A stretch of DNA of 64,000 nt, taken from positions 642,954,820 through 643,018,819 of the forward strand of contig CM062811.1 of assembly GCA_031772625.1 (NCBI GenBank). The letters run 5' to 3'. Made by a program: the position numbers and the translations under genes. Positions 42,221-52,116 of the stretch are shown piece by piece. The DNA comes from Pinus tabuliformis. Taxonomy: Eukaryota; Streptophyta; Pinopsida; Pinales; Pinaceae. Each line of letters opens with the position of its first letter. Within the stretch, counting starts at the first letter, position 1. Below the pieces are notes generated by a model. It was given only the letters and a program-made list of their open reading frames with translations. It ran no database searches and was not told where the DNA came from.

Positions 42221-44225
42221 ATCCATTAATGAGAGAGTCTTTTCCTTTATATGAACTTTGCTTTGAGAAAATCATTTTTATTTTCTGGTTTTTGACTGTG
42301 AGAATTAGTATTTGGGTGGCTTAGCTTTAGATTTAGTTAGATTTGGTTTTTCTTCATTTTTCCAGAAGGACGCACCCTCTTAGTACTGCACAGTGCGTCT
42401 TTGGACGCGCTGTTGCCGTCTGCACAGAGCGGGGCCGCACCTGTGACAACGGGTTGCCTGCGTCTTCCTGTAAAACTTAAGAAAATTCCATTTTTGCTTT
42501 AAATTGCTTTTAGATTTTGTTTTTCCTTAGTGTTTTCTGCCCAGATCCTTTAGTACCCTGTCAAGAATTTTCACCTGAACTAGTTTTGTGAGCTTTGAGT
42601 GTTTTAGTGGTTTTCAACGAAGTTTAGACCTAGGGTTTGATTTTTGGAAAGGCTTTGTAGTGACTTTGATAGTAGAAAGTTGTCCAGCCTTAGATCTCTC
42701 TGGTTAGTCAACCTTCTTAGAAGTCGGGCCTGTCGTAAAGTCTCCTTTTGTGAGCAACTTGCCATTTGAGTTGTTTTGGGTCAAATTTCGAATTACTTGT
42801 TTATAAAGTATTGATTTCCATTTTACAAAAAGAACAAAAAGATTAGAATTTTGTTTTGGCTAGTTTTTGATTCTGCAATAAGCTAGTCCTTGATTTGATT
42901 GTGATCAAGTAAAACACCTTAGAAATAATCATTGTTAGTTTTGGCCTCGTTAAGATTGCTTAGAGTAAATTTACCTTTAGTTTGCTTATGAGTGCATTTT
43001 CATAGATTTTAAGAGTTGTTAAGATTGATTTTTTGTTTAAATTAGATTTACTTGCTTTATTAAAAAAAAAATACAAAAACATCTTCTTAAAAAGTCTTGT
43101 TTCAAGTAGCTTTTTGTTTTCAAAAGAAGAAAAGAGTTTTTTCGTGCATGTAAAGAGAAGTTATGTTTTTATGCTTGGAAAAGACAAACGAATTGTTTCT
43201 TTGATTGTCTTCAATTAAGAAGTTGCTTTTATAAAGATTGCATTCTCTCAACTTTTTAGTTAAAGCAATTCATCGAAAAGTAAAGTAGTGGATAAATCAT
43301 TCTAGGTGCATTTTGTAGTGGTTTCGAGTCGAGTCAACACACCACTAGTTTCACTTCCATCACCTTTTGACTTAAGAAACAACCTTAAAAGTAACGCTTA
43401 AATTAAAATCAATCTAGTAATCTTTATTTTTCTAGGGCTCTGAAGCACCAACATAGCTTAGGCTAGGGTCTTGGAGTAGGTGAGTACTTAACTCTCCAAG
43501 ACTACAAAACCAAACAGATAGTCTATCTTGAGTAGAACAAATCCAATTGTTTCAGTTACATTCTGGGAAAGCTCCTCTTAAAGGAGAAGCACGAGCTCGT
43601 GTCCGAACCAGTGAGGGGATCATTCCTCCCTCGTTGGGAACGACGCCAGGCAGTACGTATTACAAACGGTAAACCTCGGATTAACCATTGTCGAGGAGCC
43701 AGGGGTCACTTATCGGTAAACCTTGGATTGTTGTCAAGGAGCCGGTAAGGGGATTGGAGCTTGCTACTCTGCCCTTGCGTGCTGTCGGAGTTTAGACTGT
43801 TCCCCCAGGTGTAATTGTTGTGATTGGTAACCTTAGTGGCCATAATATCTAGGATTCTACCCAAGGTGACGGTGGAGGGAAGGTCCCACTGTACCTGGAG
43901 CAGACGTCGGTTATACTCACTTGGATTTTCTGGGGGGTTCGCTTCACTTCGAGACGGTTAAAGTGGAGGAACTTGGTCCAGTCTATTCATTAAGCAGGTT
44001 GCCGGGGTAACTGTTCCACCCACTATTTCTGTACTGAATCCTGCGAGGTTGGGCCTAATCACCAACTAGCGTTTTTGGTCCGGAAGACTACTGTTTGTGT
44101 GTGGTTTGACGCTCTAGATTATTTAGGCGTGTGCTTCAAATTTGTTGGTTCTTTAGAAGACTTTAGGTGGTTTGATTTGAAATTTTTTACTTTGTTTTCG
44201 TGTGTTGTAGTTAAAATCTTTAATT
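42221..44225 (+). other. Gypsy D leader, non-coding
   Basis: About 2 kb lies before gag with no supported gene. It contains a GGACGC/GCGTCT cluster (42368-42470) and an imperfect direct repeat near 43665-43750 (CGGTAAACCTCGGATT and CGGTAAACCTTGGATT, each followed by a GAGGAGCC or AAGGAGCC). A long leader with possible splicing is usual in large Gypsy elements. Confidence 0.6.
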
Positions 44226-47200
44226 GTGGCGGAATTACCGAGAAGGTCCCGTCGAATTGCGGGCCAGTCTCCTGAAGTTGTGTCTGTGGCCGAATTGTTG
44301 AGAAGATCCCGTAGACTTAGGGGATCCCCTCCTCGAGACGACCCAGGTAATTTAGAAGGGTTAAAGGTCCTTGTAACTCCTCCTAGTGGCAGTAGAGTAG
44401 GATCACCTGAAGAAGGAGAATCTTCCTTGGTAGTCCATCCAGATTACCAAAGTTTAGAAACAGGTTACAATCCCGAAGCTGTTACAGTTTCCGAGCTTGC
44501 TGGTAGTTTTTCATCTGCCAGTGAAACAGGCGAAGAACCTGAAATTTCAGAACCTGTTACTCCAACTCCTAGTGTTCCTGATTCACCAAGAATAGAAAGA
44601 ATTATCACCGAAAATCTTCCTGTTGGATTAATTGCTATAGAAGAACTTGTTCCAGAGGAAGAAATAGGCGTTTCTGATTCTGAAGATCTAATTACCCTTG
44701 ATCTAAGGGAGCGTGAATCCATCTTTTACAGTCCTCCTAGAAGTGAATCTTGGTACCTTGCATTAACCAATTTTTTAGACAACTCAGTAGGTTTTTCTAC
44801 ACCTCGTACTCCGGTTCCACCTAGAGGAATTCATTCTCCTGTAAATATGTCTGGTCAGTCATCTGTGTTTTCACAAAGTCCTGAATCATTTTTACATGGC
44901 GGTCCTTCTGTTCCTACTGGGTATCAATCACTTTCTGGTACCTTTGCGGGAGCATCTCCTCAACCTGTTGATCATGGGTTATTAGTTGGAAACAGTGGTA
45001 ATGTACCATTGAGTATAGGTGACGTTTATATGATGTCAGGTTCAACTCCCATTAACCAACCTCAAGGTGGCCAATTACCGCCTGGGGGGCAACCTTCGTT
45101 AATGCCTGGGGGGCAACCTCAAGGTACTTCATTCGTGACTGGGGGGCAACCTCAAGGGTATCAACCCCAAGGGTATCAACCCCAGCCTCAATATGTACCC
45201 CAAAGTCAACCTCAGTATCAGTATCAACCTCAAGGATGGCAACCTCAAGGATGGCAACCCCAAGGGTATCAACCCCAAGGGTATCAACCTCAAGGATACC
45301 AACCTCAAGGTCAAGGTCAACCCCAGTATTCGTATTTACCTCAAGGTTATCAACCTACGGGTCAATACCCTGGTCAAGGTTATCAACCACCTCAAGGGCA
45401 ATCATATGGGACTGCACCTTACAGTTATCAACCCTATCCTCAATACGGCTATGGATCTCAGTATCCTCAACCTGTTACGAGTCAATACCCTGGAATGTTA
45501 ACATGGGATCCGTCACAGGGTCAACAGATGTCGCAACCAAGTATACAGTCGGTACCTCAAGCAGGACAACCTGCAGTTCCTGGTCCACCCCAGCAACCGC
45601 AACCTGTCCAGTCAAGTGTTCAGACCCCTGTAACTTCTGTAGTTACTCAGCCGCCAATTGCACCTGGTACTCCACCTCACACGGCTGCAGCAACTACCGC
45701 TTCATCTACCATGCTTACTTCTGGAGTATCGGCAGCTCCGGTTTCTACTGTCCCTGTAACCACTCCTCAGACATCTGTACCGTTGTCTGGACCCACGGTT
45801 CAAACCACAGTCCAGATGCCTGTAGGCCAACCTGGTACAAGTACGGTTGTTACTACTCAACCTCAATTTGTTCAACCTCCGTACCAGGGACAGTATCAAC
45901 CTGGGCAAGCTGCCCAACAACCGGTTTACCAGTATCAACCGTATCCTGGGTACACTTATCAACCACCTCAACAACCCCAGTACGGTCCGGTTAATCCTGG
46001 TTTTCCAGGAGGATATAATATCCCCAATGCGAATCCTGTTCCTAGTTATCCTGGATATCCTCCTCCTGGGGCTGGTATTGTGACTCAGAGTTTTAGAGAT
46101 CCTAACCGGCAGTTACCATTTATTGCAACTTTAGATTTACCCGACTTGACGCGCCTAACGAACGATCCAATTCAATATCTTCCGTTCTGGCCGCCAATGC
46201 CAAATAAGTTGCCCAGCGATATACCCAAGTTCGAAGGTAAGTCTGGAGAGGATCCGTCTAATCACGTGATGACTTACCACCTCTGGTGTGCATCAAATTC
46301 CATCTCAGATGATTCCATCCGCTTACGTCTTTTCCAGCGTACACTCATTGGTCTCGCAGCCAAGTGGTACATTGAGTTACCACGGGCCTCTTTTTACAAC
46401 TTTAGCCAGTTAGCTACCTCGTTCTTAACTCATTTTCAGTTACCAGTCAGATACGATAATGGTACAGAGTTATTAACTTCGCTAAAACAATCGACATCCA
46501 CGTACATTTCTGATCACATCCATGAGTGGAGACGTCGAAGGAGATTAGTGAAAGTTTTTATCCCGGACCAAATCTTAGCTGAATGGTTTGTCAAATCATT
46601 ATTACCAAGAATTACTGAAGATGTAGCTAAGGCCGGAGTAGTTACTGAGGAGCAAGTCATTGCTCAGGCACAATACCTTGACTTAGTTTACACTCAGTCG
46701 GGTACGTTACACGAGAAAATTCCGGATCTTCCAAAGTCAAACCAAATCGCTGCTGCTCCTTCGGGATCTCATGCCGCTGATGGTATGATCGGTATCGTGA
46801 CTACGAAGAGTAAGAAGAAGTCTTCCAAGGCCTCCAATACTCCAATTATCACTTTGCCTGATTCTCCGACAGGAGAGTCTTCTCCTCCTGAACTTACCGC
46901 CGACATTCACGCTGTAGAGTCATCTACGGCCAAATCCAAAAACGGTGGAAAGAAGAAAGGAAAGAAGAAGGCTAAAGCAGACAAGGCTCCAAAGGAGAAA
47001 ACGGAAAAGTCGGAAACCAATGACGAAAAGCGCAAACCTCGCTATCCTTGTCTTATTTGTGAAGAAGATCATTTTACGAGAGACTGCCCTCATCGGGCCG
47101 AGGTAGTGAAAATAGTCAAAGGTTCTCCGACTCCTGCTGTGTTAAAGAATCCATTTCCAGAGCAGGAAAATAAGATGATAGGTTCTTCTTCGAATGCCAG

Positions 47201-48854
47201 TGAAGAACCCATTTTGATGATGTCTCATGTCAGGATTGCGACTCGATCGCAAGATTATGGTAGTAAGGCTCCTGTTGATGGTAAGGAAGCAGAATCTTCT
47301 CACTCTAACCCATCAACCTCAGCTCCTGGTTCCGATCCACTACAGATCGAAAAACCTAACCCAGACTTAGTGATTAAGCCGCCCGCCAAGGGTGTACTTC
47401 GAAGGTCTGCTTTCAATCCACATGCGAGAGCAGCCCAGAATTACAACATTGTTGAAGACTTAGCTGTTTCACCTTCAGCAATGTCGGCACTCGAAGTGCT
47501 GCAATCATGTCCAGCGCAACGAAAATTGCTTTTGTCGGCTATTGGAGCTGTCGATGTTCAGGACCCGAACCTAATGATCTTTGATCTAGAAAGTAGTACA
47601 CCACGTCTCCCCCATCAAATGGCTTTCCAAATTCCAGTGATAGTCAAAAACAGGCCTATTCATCGGACTGTGATTGATGAGGGAGCTTCTACGTGTATTA
47701 TGTCGATTCAATGTTGGAGATCGCTTGGTTCTCCTTCGTTGAACCAATCCCCCACCATCCTTAAGGCCTTTGATGGCCGTGGGTTCCGTCCGTTTGGTAT
47801 TCTACAAGAATTGCCTATAGGGGTCGAAGGTAAAACCGTTAGTCTGGATGTGGAAGTGGTTGATGCCCCTCTAGACTACAACCTTCTTTTGGGTCGAAGT
47901 TGGTCATATGCTATGACAGCGGTCGTTTCATCGGTCTTCAGAGTCATTAAGTTTCCACATAACGGTAAGATCGTGACTATTGATCAGCTGACATACTTTT
48001 CATCCGACCCAACCTCTTTAGAAACTATCCAGCATGTTGGTAAAACGACAATCCCTTATAGGGACATTGGTGTAGGTTTAGTTAAGGATTCCGGTTTACT
48101 GGGAACTTTTCCTCTCCCTCCACTCAATGCAGACCCTTCGTTCGCAACAATTCATATGATCACGTCAGAAAACATTATTTATGATGATCCTTGGTATGTT
48201 CCCTCTGACTCTGAGCTAGACTCACTCGGTGATGTTATGCCGTTGAGTCCGTATGAGATTGCTTATGAAGCTCTTATGTCTTTTACCGACTTTCATTCAA
48301 CCGACCAAATGAATGTGGTCAGTGAAGAGTCACTTTTCACCTCACCCTTAGAACGGATAACGTTTCCCGAAGAAGTGTCATCTGACGAACAACTTCGCGA
48401 AATCCTAAGTGTAGATGATCTACCATGGGAAGATCTCCATCACAGATCTTCGTTTTTACCTAAGGATGATGCATTTGAAAATGATTTTTCATCTATCTTT
48501 ACCGCTGAATATGTCAAAGACGCTCAGGATCCAACGAAACATTCTGATTCAGAGCTGAATTTAGGGAATATTTCTCGTACTATTCCCATTGATATTTCAG
48601 TGAAGCCCGGAATCGAGGAGAACATTCATATAGGTGCCGCATGTACTGAAAAGAAATCCAAACTTACAAGGCCCTATTCCAAGAATTCCGCGACGTGTTT
48701 GCCTGGTCTTACGAGGAAATGCCGGGAATTGATCCTGCCATTGTTGTTCATGAAATCAAAACCTACCCGGATGCTAAACCCATTCGGCAACGGTTGCGTC
48801 AGATTCACCCTCGAAAAGCGGCTGCAATCAAAGCAGAAGTCGAAAAGCTGTTGA
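44226..48854 (+). CDS. Gypsy D Gag-protease with Tyr/Gln/Pro/Gly-repeat extension
   Basis: The frame is 1542 codons long. Residues 1-240 are acidic and Ser/Pro-rich. About 270-640 is a low-complexity region built from repeated YQPQG/WQPQG pentapeptides, then PQ/TS-rich stretches. The Gag domain is near 655-830 (DIPKFEGKSGEDPSNHVMTY, LIGLAAKWYIELPRASFYNF). A basic Lys-rich patch and a CCHC-like knuckle, CLICEEDHFTRDC, follow at about 940-955. The aspartic protease lies near 1120-1260 with VIDEGASTCIMS and LLGRSWSYAM. Gag assembles particles and protease releases the enzymes. The pol frame overlaps its end in another frame. Confidence 0.85.
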   Translation: MAELPRRSRRIAGQSPEVVSVAELLRRSRRLRGSPPRDDPGNLEGLKVLVTPPSGSRVGSPEEGESSLVVHPDYQSLETGYNPEAVTVSELAGSFSSASETGEEPEISEPVTPTPSVPDSPRIERIITENLPVGLIAIEELVPEEEIGVSDSEDLITLDLRERESIFYSPPRSESWYLALTNFLDNSVGFSTPRTPVPPRGIHSPVNMSGQSSVFSQSPESFLHGGPSVPTGYQSLSGTFAGASPQPVDHGLLVGNSGNVPLSIGDVYMMSGSTPINQPQGGQLPPGGQPSLMPGGQPQGTSFVTGGQPQGYQPQGYQPQPQYVPQSQPQYQYQPQGWQPQGWQPQGYQPQGYQPQGYQPQGQGQPQYSYLPQGYQPTGQYPGQGYQPPQGQSYGTAPYSYQPYPQYGYGSQYPQPVTSQYPGMLTWDPSQGQQMSQPSIQSVPQAGQPAVPGPPQQPQPVQSSVQTPVTSVVTQPPIAPGTPPHTAAATTASSTMLTSGVSAAPVSTVPVTTPQTSVPLSGPTVQTTVQMPVGQPGTSTVVTTQPQFVQPPYQGQYQPGQAAQQPVYQYQPYPGYTYQPPQQPQYGPVNPGFPGGYNIPNANPVPSYPGYPPPGAGIVTQSFRDPNRQLPFIATLDLPDLTRLTNDPIQYLPFWPPMPNKLPSDIPKFEGKSGEDPSNHVMTYHLWCASNSISDDSIRLRLFQRTLIGLAAKWYIELPRASFYNFSQLATSFLTHFQLPVRYDNGTELLTSLKQSTSTYISDHIHEWRRRRRLVKVFIPDQILAEWFVKSLLPRITEDVAKAGVVTEEQVIAQAQYLDLVYTQSGTLHEKIPDLPKSNQIAAAPSGSHAADGMIGIVTTKSKKKSSKASNTPIITLPDSPTGESSPPELTADIHAVESSTAKSKNGGKKKGKKKAKADKAPKEKTEKSETNDEKRKPRYPCLICEEDHFTRDCPHRAEVVKIVKGSPTPAVLKNPFPEQENKMIGSSSNASEEPILMMSHVRIATRSQDYGSKAPVDGKEAESSHSNPSTSAPGSDPLQIEKPNPDLVIKPPAKGVLRRSAFNPHARAAQNYNIVEDLAVSPSAMSALEVLQSCPAQRKLLLSAIGAVDVQDPNLMIFDLESSTPRLPHQMAFQIPVIVKNRPIHRTVIDEGASTCIMSIQCWRSLGSPSLNQSPTILKAFDGRGFRPFGILQELPIGVEGKTVSLDVEVVDAPLDYNLLLGRSWSYAMTAVVSSVFRVIKFPHNGKIVTIDQLTYFSSDPTSLETIQHVGKTTIPYRDIGVGLVKDSGLLGTFPLPPLNADPSFATIHMITSENIIYDDPWYVPSDSELDSLGDVMPLSPYEIAYEALMSFTDFHSTDQMNVVSEESLFTSPLERITFPEEVSSDEQLREILSVDDLPWEDLHHRSSFLPKDDAFENDFSSIFTAEYVKDAQDPTKHSDSELNLGNISRTIPIDISVKPGIEENIHIGAACTEKKSKLTRPYSKNSATCLPGLTRKCRELILPLLFMKSKPTRMLNPFGNGCVRFTLEKRLQSKQKSKSC
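45060..45410 (+). repeat. 15-bp coding repeats (YQPQG) in Gypsy D gag
   Basis: Tandem and near-tandem copies of CAACCTCAAGG-TATCAA-type 15-mers encode YQPQG or WQPQG. About a dozen are in register, with the longest uninterrupted run at 45225-45305. Confidence 0.85.
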
Positions 48855-51355
48855 AAGCAGGTTTCATTTATCCGATCCCGTTAACGGATTGGGTATCGAA
48901 TATTGTTCCCGTCAATAAAAAACAAGGAACAATAAGAATCTGTATCGATTATAGGGATATCAATCGAGCTTGTCCAAAAGACAACTATCCTACGCCTTAT
49001 ATCGATCAAATCATTGATGATTGTGCCGGAAGTGAGATGTTTTCCTTCATGGATGGTTTCTCAGGCTATAATCAAATCAATATTCTACCTGCCGATCAAC
49101 CAAAAACGGCATTCATTTGTCCATGGGGGACATTTGCTTATTGCAAATTACCTTTTGGACTTAAGAATGCCGGGGCCACTTTTCAACGGGCCATGTCTTA
49201 TGCATTTCATGACATCAAGCACATTGTGCAACCCTATCTCGATGATTTGCCTGCTCATTCTTTACAACGAGCTGATCACCTTGTCCACCTACGAGCAATC
49301 TTTATGAGGTGTAGGCATTATCGAATTCGGTTGAATCCCCACAAGTGTGTTTTCTGTATAGAAACAGGTCGATTGCTGGGATTTGTTGTTTCAAAAACCG
49401 GCATTCGCGTCGATCCCTCGAAAGTCGAGGCTATCATCAAATTGCCTCCTCCTTCGAGTTTGCGCCAACTCCAAAGTTTGCAAGGGAAAGCGAACTTTTT
49501 ACGCCGATTCATCCCAAACTACGCCGAGGTCACTAAAGGTTTTACACGGTTGTTGAAACAGAACGCACAATTCTTTTGGGACGAGATTGCCCAACAATCT
49601 TTTGATGCACTGAAACACGCGTTGACCCATGCACCGTTATTGCATCCTCCCAACTACAACCAGGACTACTTCTTATACCTCGCAGCTTCGCATTCCACCA
49701 TTGGAATGGTGTTAGTTCAAGAAGATGAATTCAAAGCAGAGCATGTGATATATTATCTTAGTAGAACCTTAAATCCCACTGAGTTAAAATATTCGCATGT
49801 GGAGAAATTGGCCCTGGCAGCCGTTCAAGCTGTCCAGCGTTTTCGTCACTACATTCTTCTCCGCAAGACTACAGTTATTTCGGATTGCAACCCTATGATT
49901 TATATTTTGACAAAACAACTGCTAGGGGGCAAGTACTCTAAATGGATTGTTATCCTGCAAGAGTTCGACTTGGAGTTCGAGAAGTCCAAGTCTAAGAAAT
50001 CTTTAGTTTTTGCGGAATTGATGTGTGATTTCCCGAGTGCTGACACAGAGACTGTGGCAGAGGAGTCCATTGTGGACGAATCTTTGTTTCTTATTAGCAC
50101 TTTAGATCCGTGGTATGGGGATATAATCATCTATCTCCAAACCCAAACCTTTCGGCCTGAAGCTTCCAAGGAAGACCGTCGAAAAATTCGGTTTCGATCC
50201 CAGCAATACAGAATTATTGGAGATACACTTTATCGCCGGGGGGCAGACTTAGTTTTTCGACGTTGTTTAACTCACGAAGAGGCTGAGAGAGTTTTGAATG
50301 ATTGTCACTCTGGAGCATGTGGCGGTCATATGTCTGGGTATGCCACAGCTCAGAAGGTGTTGCGCGCTGGCTATTTCTGGCCGTCTATGTTTAAAGATTG
50401 TATCCTTGCTGTCAGAAAATGCCACAACTGTCAAGTGTTTGATCGAAAGATGCGCGCTCCACCTGCTCCTCTCCACCCTATAATTGCCGCTGGTCCATTC
50501 GCCAAATGGGGCATTGACTTTATTACTTGTAACCCTCACTCGGCCGGGGGGCATGCGTATATCATCCTCGCGGTTGATTATTTTACAAAATGGGCCGAGG
50601 CGATGCCTACATTCGACGCAAGCGGCAAGACAGCTGCAGTTTTCGTATTCAATCATATCATAACTAGGTTTGGTGTCCCACAAGCAATCATTACTGACCA
50701 TGGGAGCCATTTTCGAAACGTCATGATGACTGAGCTTACAAGCCAGCTTGGTTTGCGCCACGATAGCTCTACTCCTTATTATCCGCAAGCCAACGGTTTG
50801 GTTGAGTCAATCAACAAAGTTCTAGTCATCATGATTCGACGGATCATTGGTATCCATCGAACGAATTGGCATAACATGTTATTTTCGGCGCTATGGGCAT
50901 ATCGAACTTCAGTGAAAAATTCAACAGGTTTCACCCCTTTCCAGCTAGTTTATGGCTTAGAAGCTGTGTTACCTATTGAATGCGAAATCCCATCACTTCA
51001 AATGGCTGTCGAATTACTTCCAGCTACTTCCGAAGAGGAGAAACGGTTATTATACTTGGCTAAATTAGATGAGACTCGACGTGACGCTACTTTAGCTATC
51101 GAGACTCACGCGAAACGAATGAAAGCTCAGTACGATAAAAATGTAACCCCTCGAAGTTTTTCGGAAGGAGACCTAGTACTATTATATGATCAAGCTAACG
51201 ATAAGCTAGGTGCCGGAAAATTCGTTCCCATGTGGCATGGGCCCTACATTGTAAAGCGAAAGCTAGCAAAAGGGGCTTATGAGTTAGTTGATTTTGATGG
51301 GGACTCTTTGGGTAAACCCAGAAATGGACTTTACCTAAAGAGGTATTATGCTTAA
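48695..51355 (+). CDS. Gypsy D Pol: reverse transcriptase, RNase H, integrase
   Basis: The frame is 886 codons long. Reverse transcriptase starts near residue 20 (KPIRQRLRQIHPRKAAAIK), with FSFMDGFSGYNQI, PFGLKNAGATFQ and the catalytic YLDDLPAHS. The tether and RNase H are at about 300-430 (FFWDEIAQQSFDALK, LYLAASHSTIGMVL, KLALAAVQAVQRFRHY). The integrase zinc-binding H-H-C-C is near 530-570 (CHSGACGGHMSG, RKCHNCQVF). The catalytic D, D and E lie in WGIDFITC, IITDHGSHFRN and NGLVESINKVL. No chromodomain follows. It copies the RNA and inserts the DNA. Confidence 0.9.
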   Translation: MFAWSYEEMPGIDPAIVVHEIKTYPDAKPIRQRLRQIHPRKAAAIKAEVEKLLKAGFIYPIPLTDWVSNIVPVNKKQGTIRICIDYRDINRACPKDNYPTPYIDQIIDDCAGSEMFSFMDGFSGYNQINILPADQPKTAFICPWGTFAYCKLPFGLKNAGATFQRAMSYAFHDIKHIVQPYLDDLPAHSLQRADHLVHLRAIFMRCRHYRIRLNPHKCVFCIETGRLLGFVVSKTGIRVDPSKVEAIIKLPPPSSLRQLQSLQGKANFLRRFIPNYAEVTKGFTRLLKQNAQFFWDEIAQQSFDALKHALTHAPLLHPPNYNQDYFLYLAASHSTIGMVLVQEDEFKAEHVIYYLSRTLNPTELKYSHVEKLALAAVQAVQRFRHYILLRKTTVISDCNPMIYILTKQLLGGKYSKWIVILQEFDLEFEKSKSKKSLVFAELMCDFPSADTETVAEESIVDESLFLISTLDPWYGDIIIYLQTQTFRPEASKEDRRKIRFRSQQYRIIGDTLYRRGADLVFRRCLTHEEAERVLNDCHSGACGGHMSGYATAQKVLRAGYFWPSMFKDCILAVRKCHNCQVFDRKMRAPPAPLHPIIAAGPFAKWGIDFITCNPHSAGGHAYIILAVDYFTKWAEAMPTFDASGKTAAVFVFNHIITRFGVPQAIITDHGSHFRNVMMTELTSQLGLRHDSSTPYYPQANGLVESINKVLVIMIRRIIGIHRTNWHNMLFSALWAYRTSVKNSTGFTPFQLVYGLEAVLPIECEIPSLQMAVELLPATSEEEKRLLYLAKLDETRRDATLAIETHAKRMKAQYDKNVTPRSFSEGDLVLLYDQANDKLGAGKFVPMWHGPYIVKRKLAKGAYELVDFDGDSLGKPRNGLYLKRYYA

Positions 51356-51500
51356 AATGATGGGTATGGAGAAATTTTTAGATAGGTTAGATTTTCTTTC
51401 TAGCTAGCAAGTGTGTTAGTTTAGTCAGTGTGCTTAGCTTAGCAAGTGTGGTTTTTCGTCATTATTTTGGCTTATCTTGGTTTTACTCTTGATATTGTAG

Positions 51501-51920
51501 ATGTCGACGCCTCTCCAAACATACATTGGATTTGCTGATGGTGCTTGTCGTAGTACACGGAATATCTCTTCCGCAGCTTGGGTTATCTATTCGCCCTCTG
51601 ACGAGTTAGTTTCTATGCATGGGGTAAGCCTCGGTCAAACAACGAATAACATTGCAGAATACAGTGCAGTGGTTGAATTATTATCCGAATCTATTTCATT
51701 TGGAATTCGACGTTTGATAGTGAGGTTAGATTCTGAACTTGTTGTATTACAGCTTAATAGAGTTTATGCCATTAGAAATCCTGTGTTATTAAGGTTGTTT
51801 TTGAGAGTGCGTCTCTTGGAACGTGAATTTGATTACATTGAATATCAACATATTCCAAGGTCTTTGAATACATTAGCAGATGCAATTGCTTCTCGAATGT
51901 TGGACAGACATTTACGATAA
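51501..51920 (+). CDS. Gypsy D extra RNase H, separate frame after integrase
   Basis: A 139-codon frame encodes a complete second RNase H domain. FADGACRS gives the first Asp, NNIAEYSAVVELL the Glu, VRLDSELVV the second Asp and NTLADAIAS the last Asp. Most Gypsy elements have only the RNase H fused to reverse transcriptase, which this element also has. A second, archaeal-type RNase H is known in the Tat group, usually between the first RNase H and integrase. Here it is downstream of integrase, with its own ATG and a 145-bp gap. It could sharpen primer or polypurine-tract processing. Confidence 0.8.
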   Translation: MSTPLQTYIGFADGACRSTRNISSAAWVIYSPSDELVSMHGVSLGQTTNNIAEYSAVVELLSESISFGIRRLIVRLDSELVVLQLNRVYAIRNPVLLRLFLRVRLLEREFDYIEYQHIPRSLNTLADAIASRMLDRHLR

Positions 51921-52116
51921 TCATGCAAGTAAATTTAAAAACATTTCATCACATATGTTAAACAAGATAAGCCGGTAATAGTGATATATATAGATAGAAG
52001 TGTGTCAAAAAATATATACATCGTCTTCGATCATAGGTTTAAAACACCTTATGATCGGCAAAATGATAGTACAAAAAGTCAAAATGTCACATGTGACTAC
52101 AAAAGTGACTAGTCAA

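Noticed and set aside
45236-45994. 252-codon Ser/Thr-rich frame inside Gypsy D gag
   Set aside because: It is an alternate frame of the repeat-coding region. 15-bp periodic DNA keeps other frames open, and gag explains the sequence.
50267-50788. 173-codon minus-strand frame within Gypsy D pol
   Set aside because: Exact antisense of the integrase zinc-binding and core region. No independent motif.
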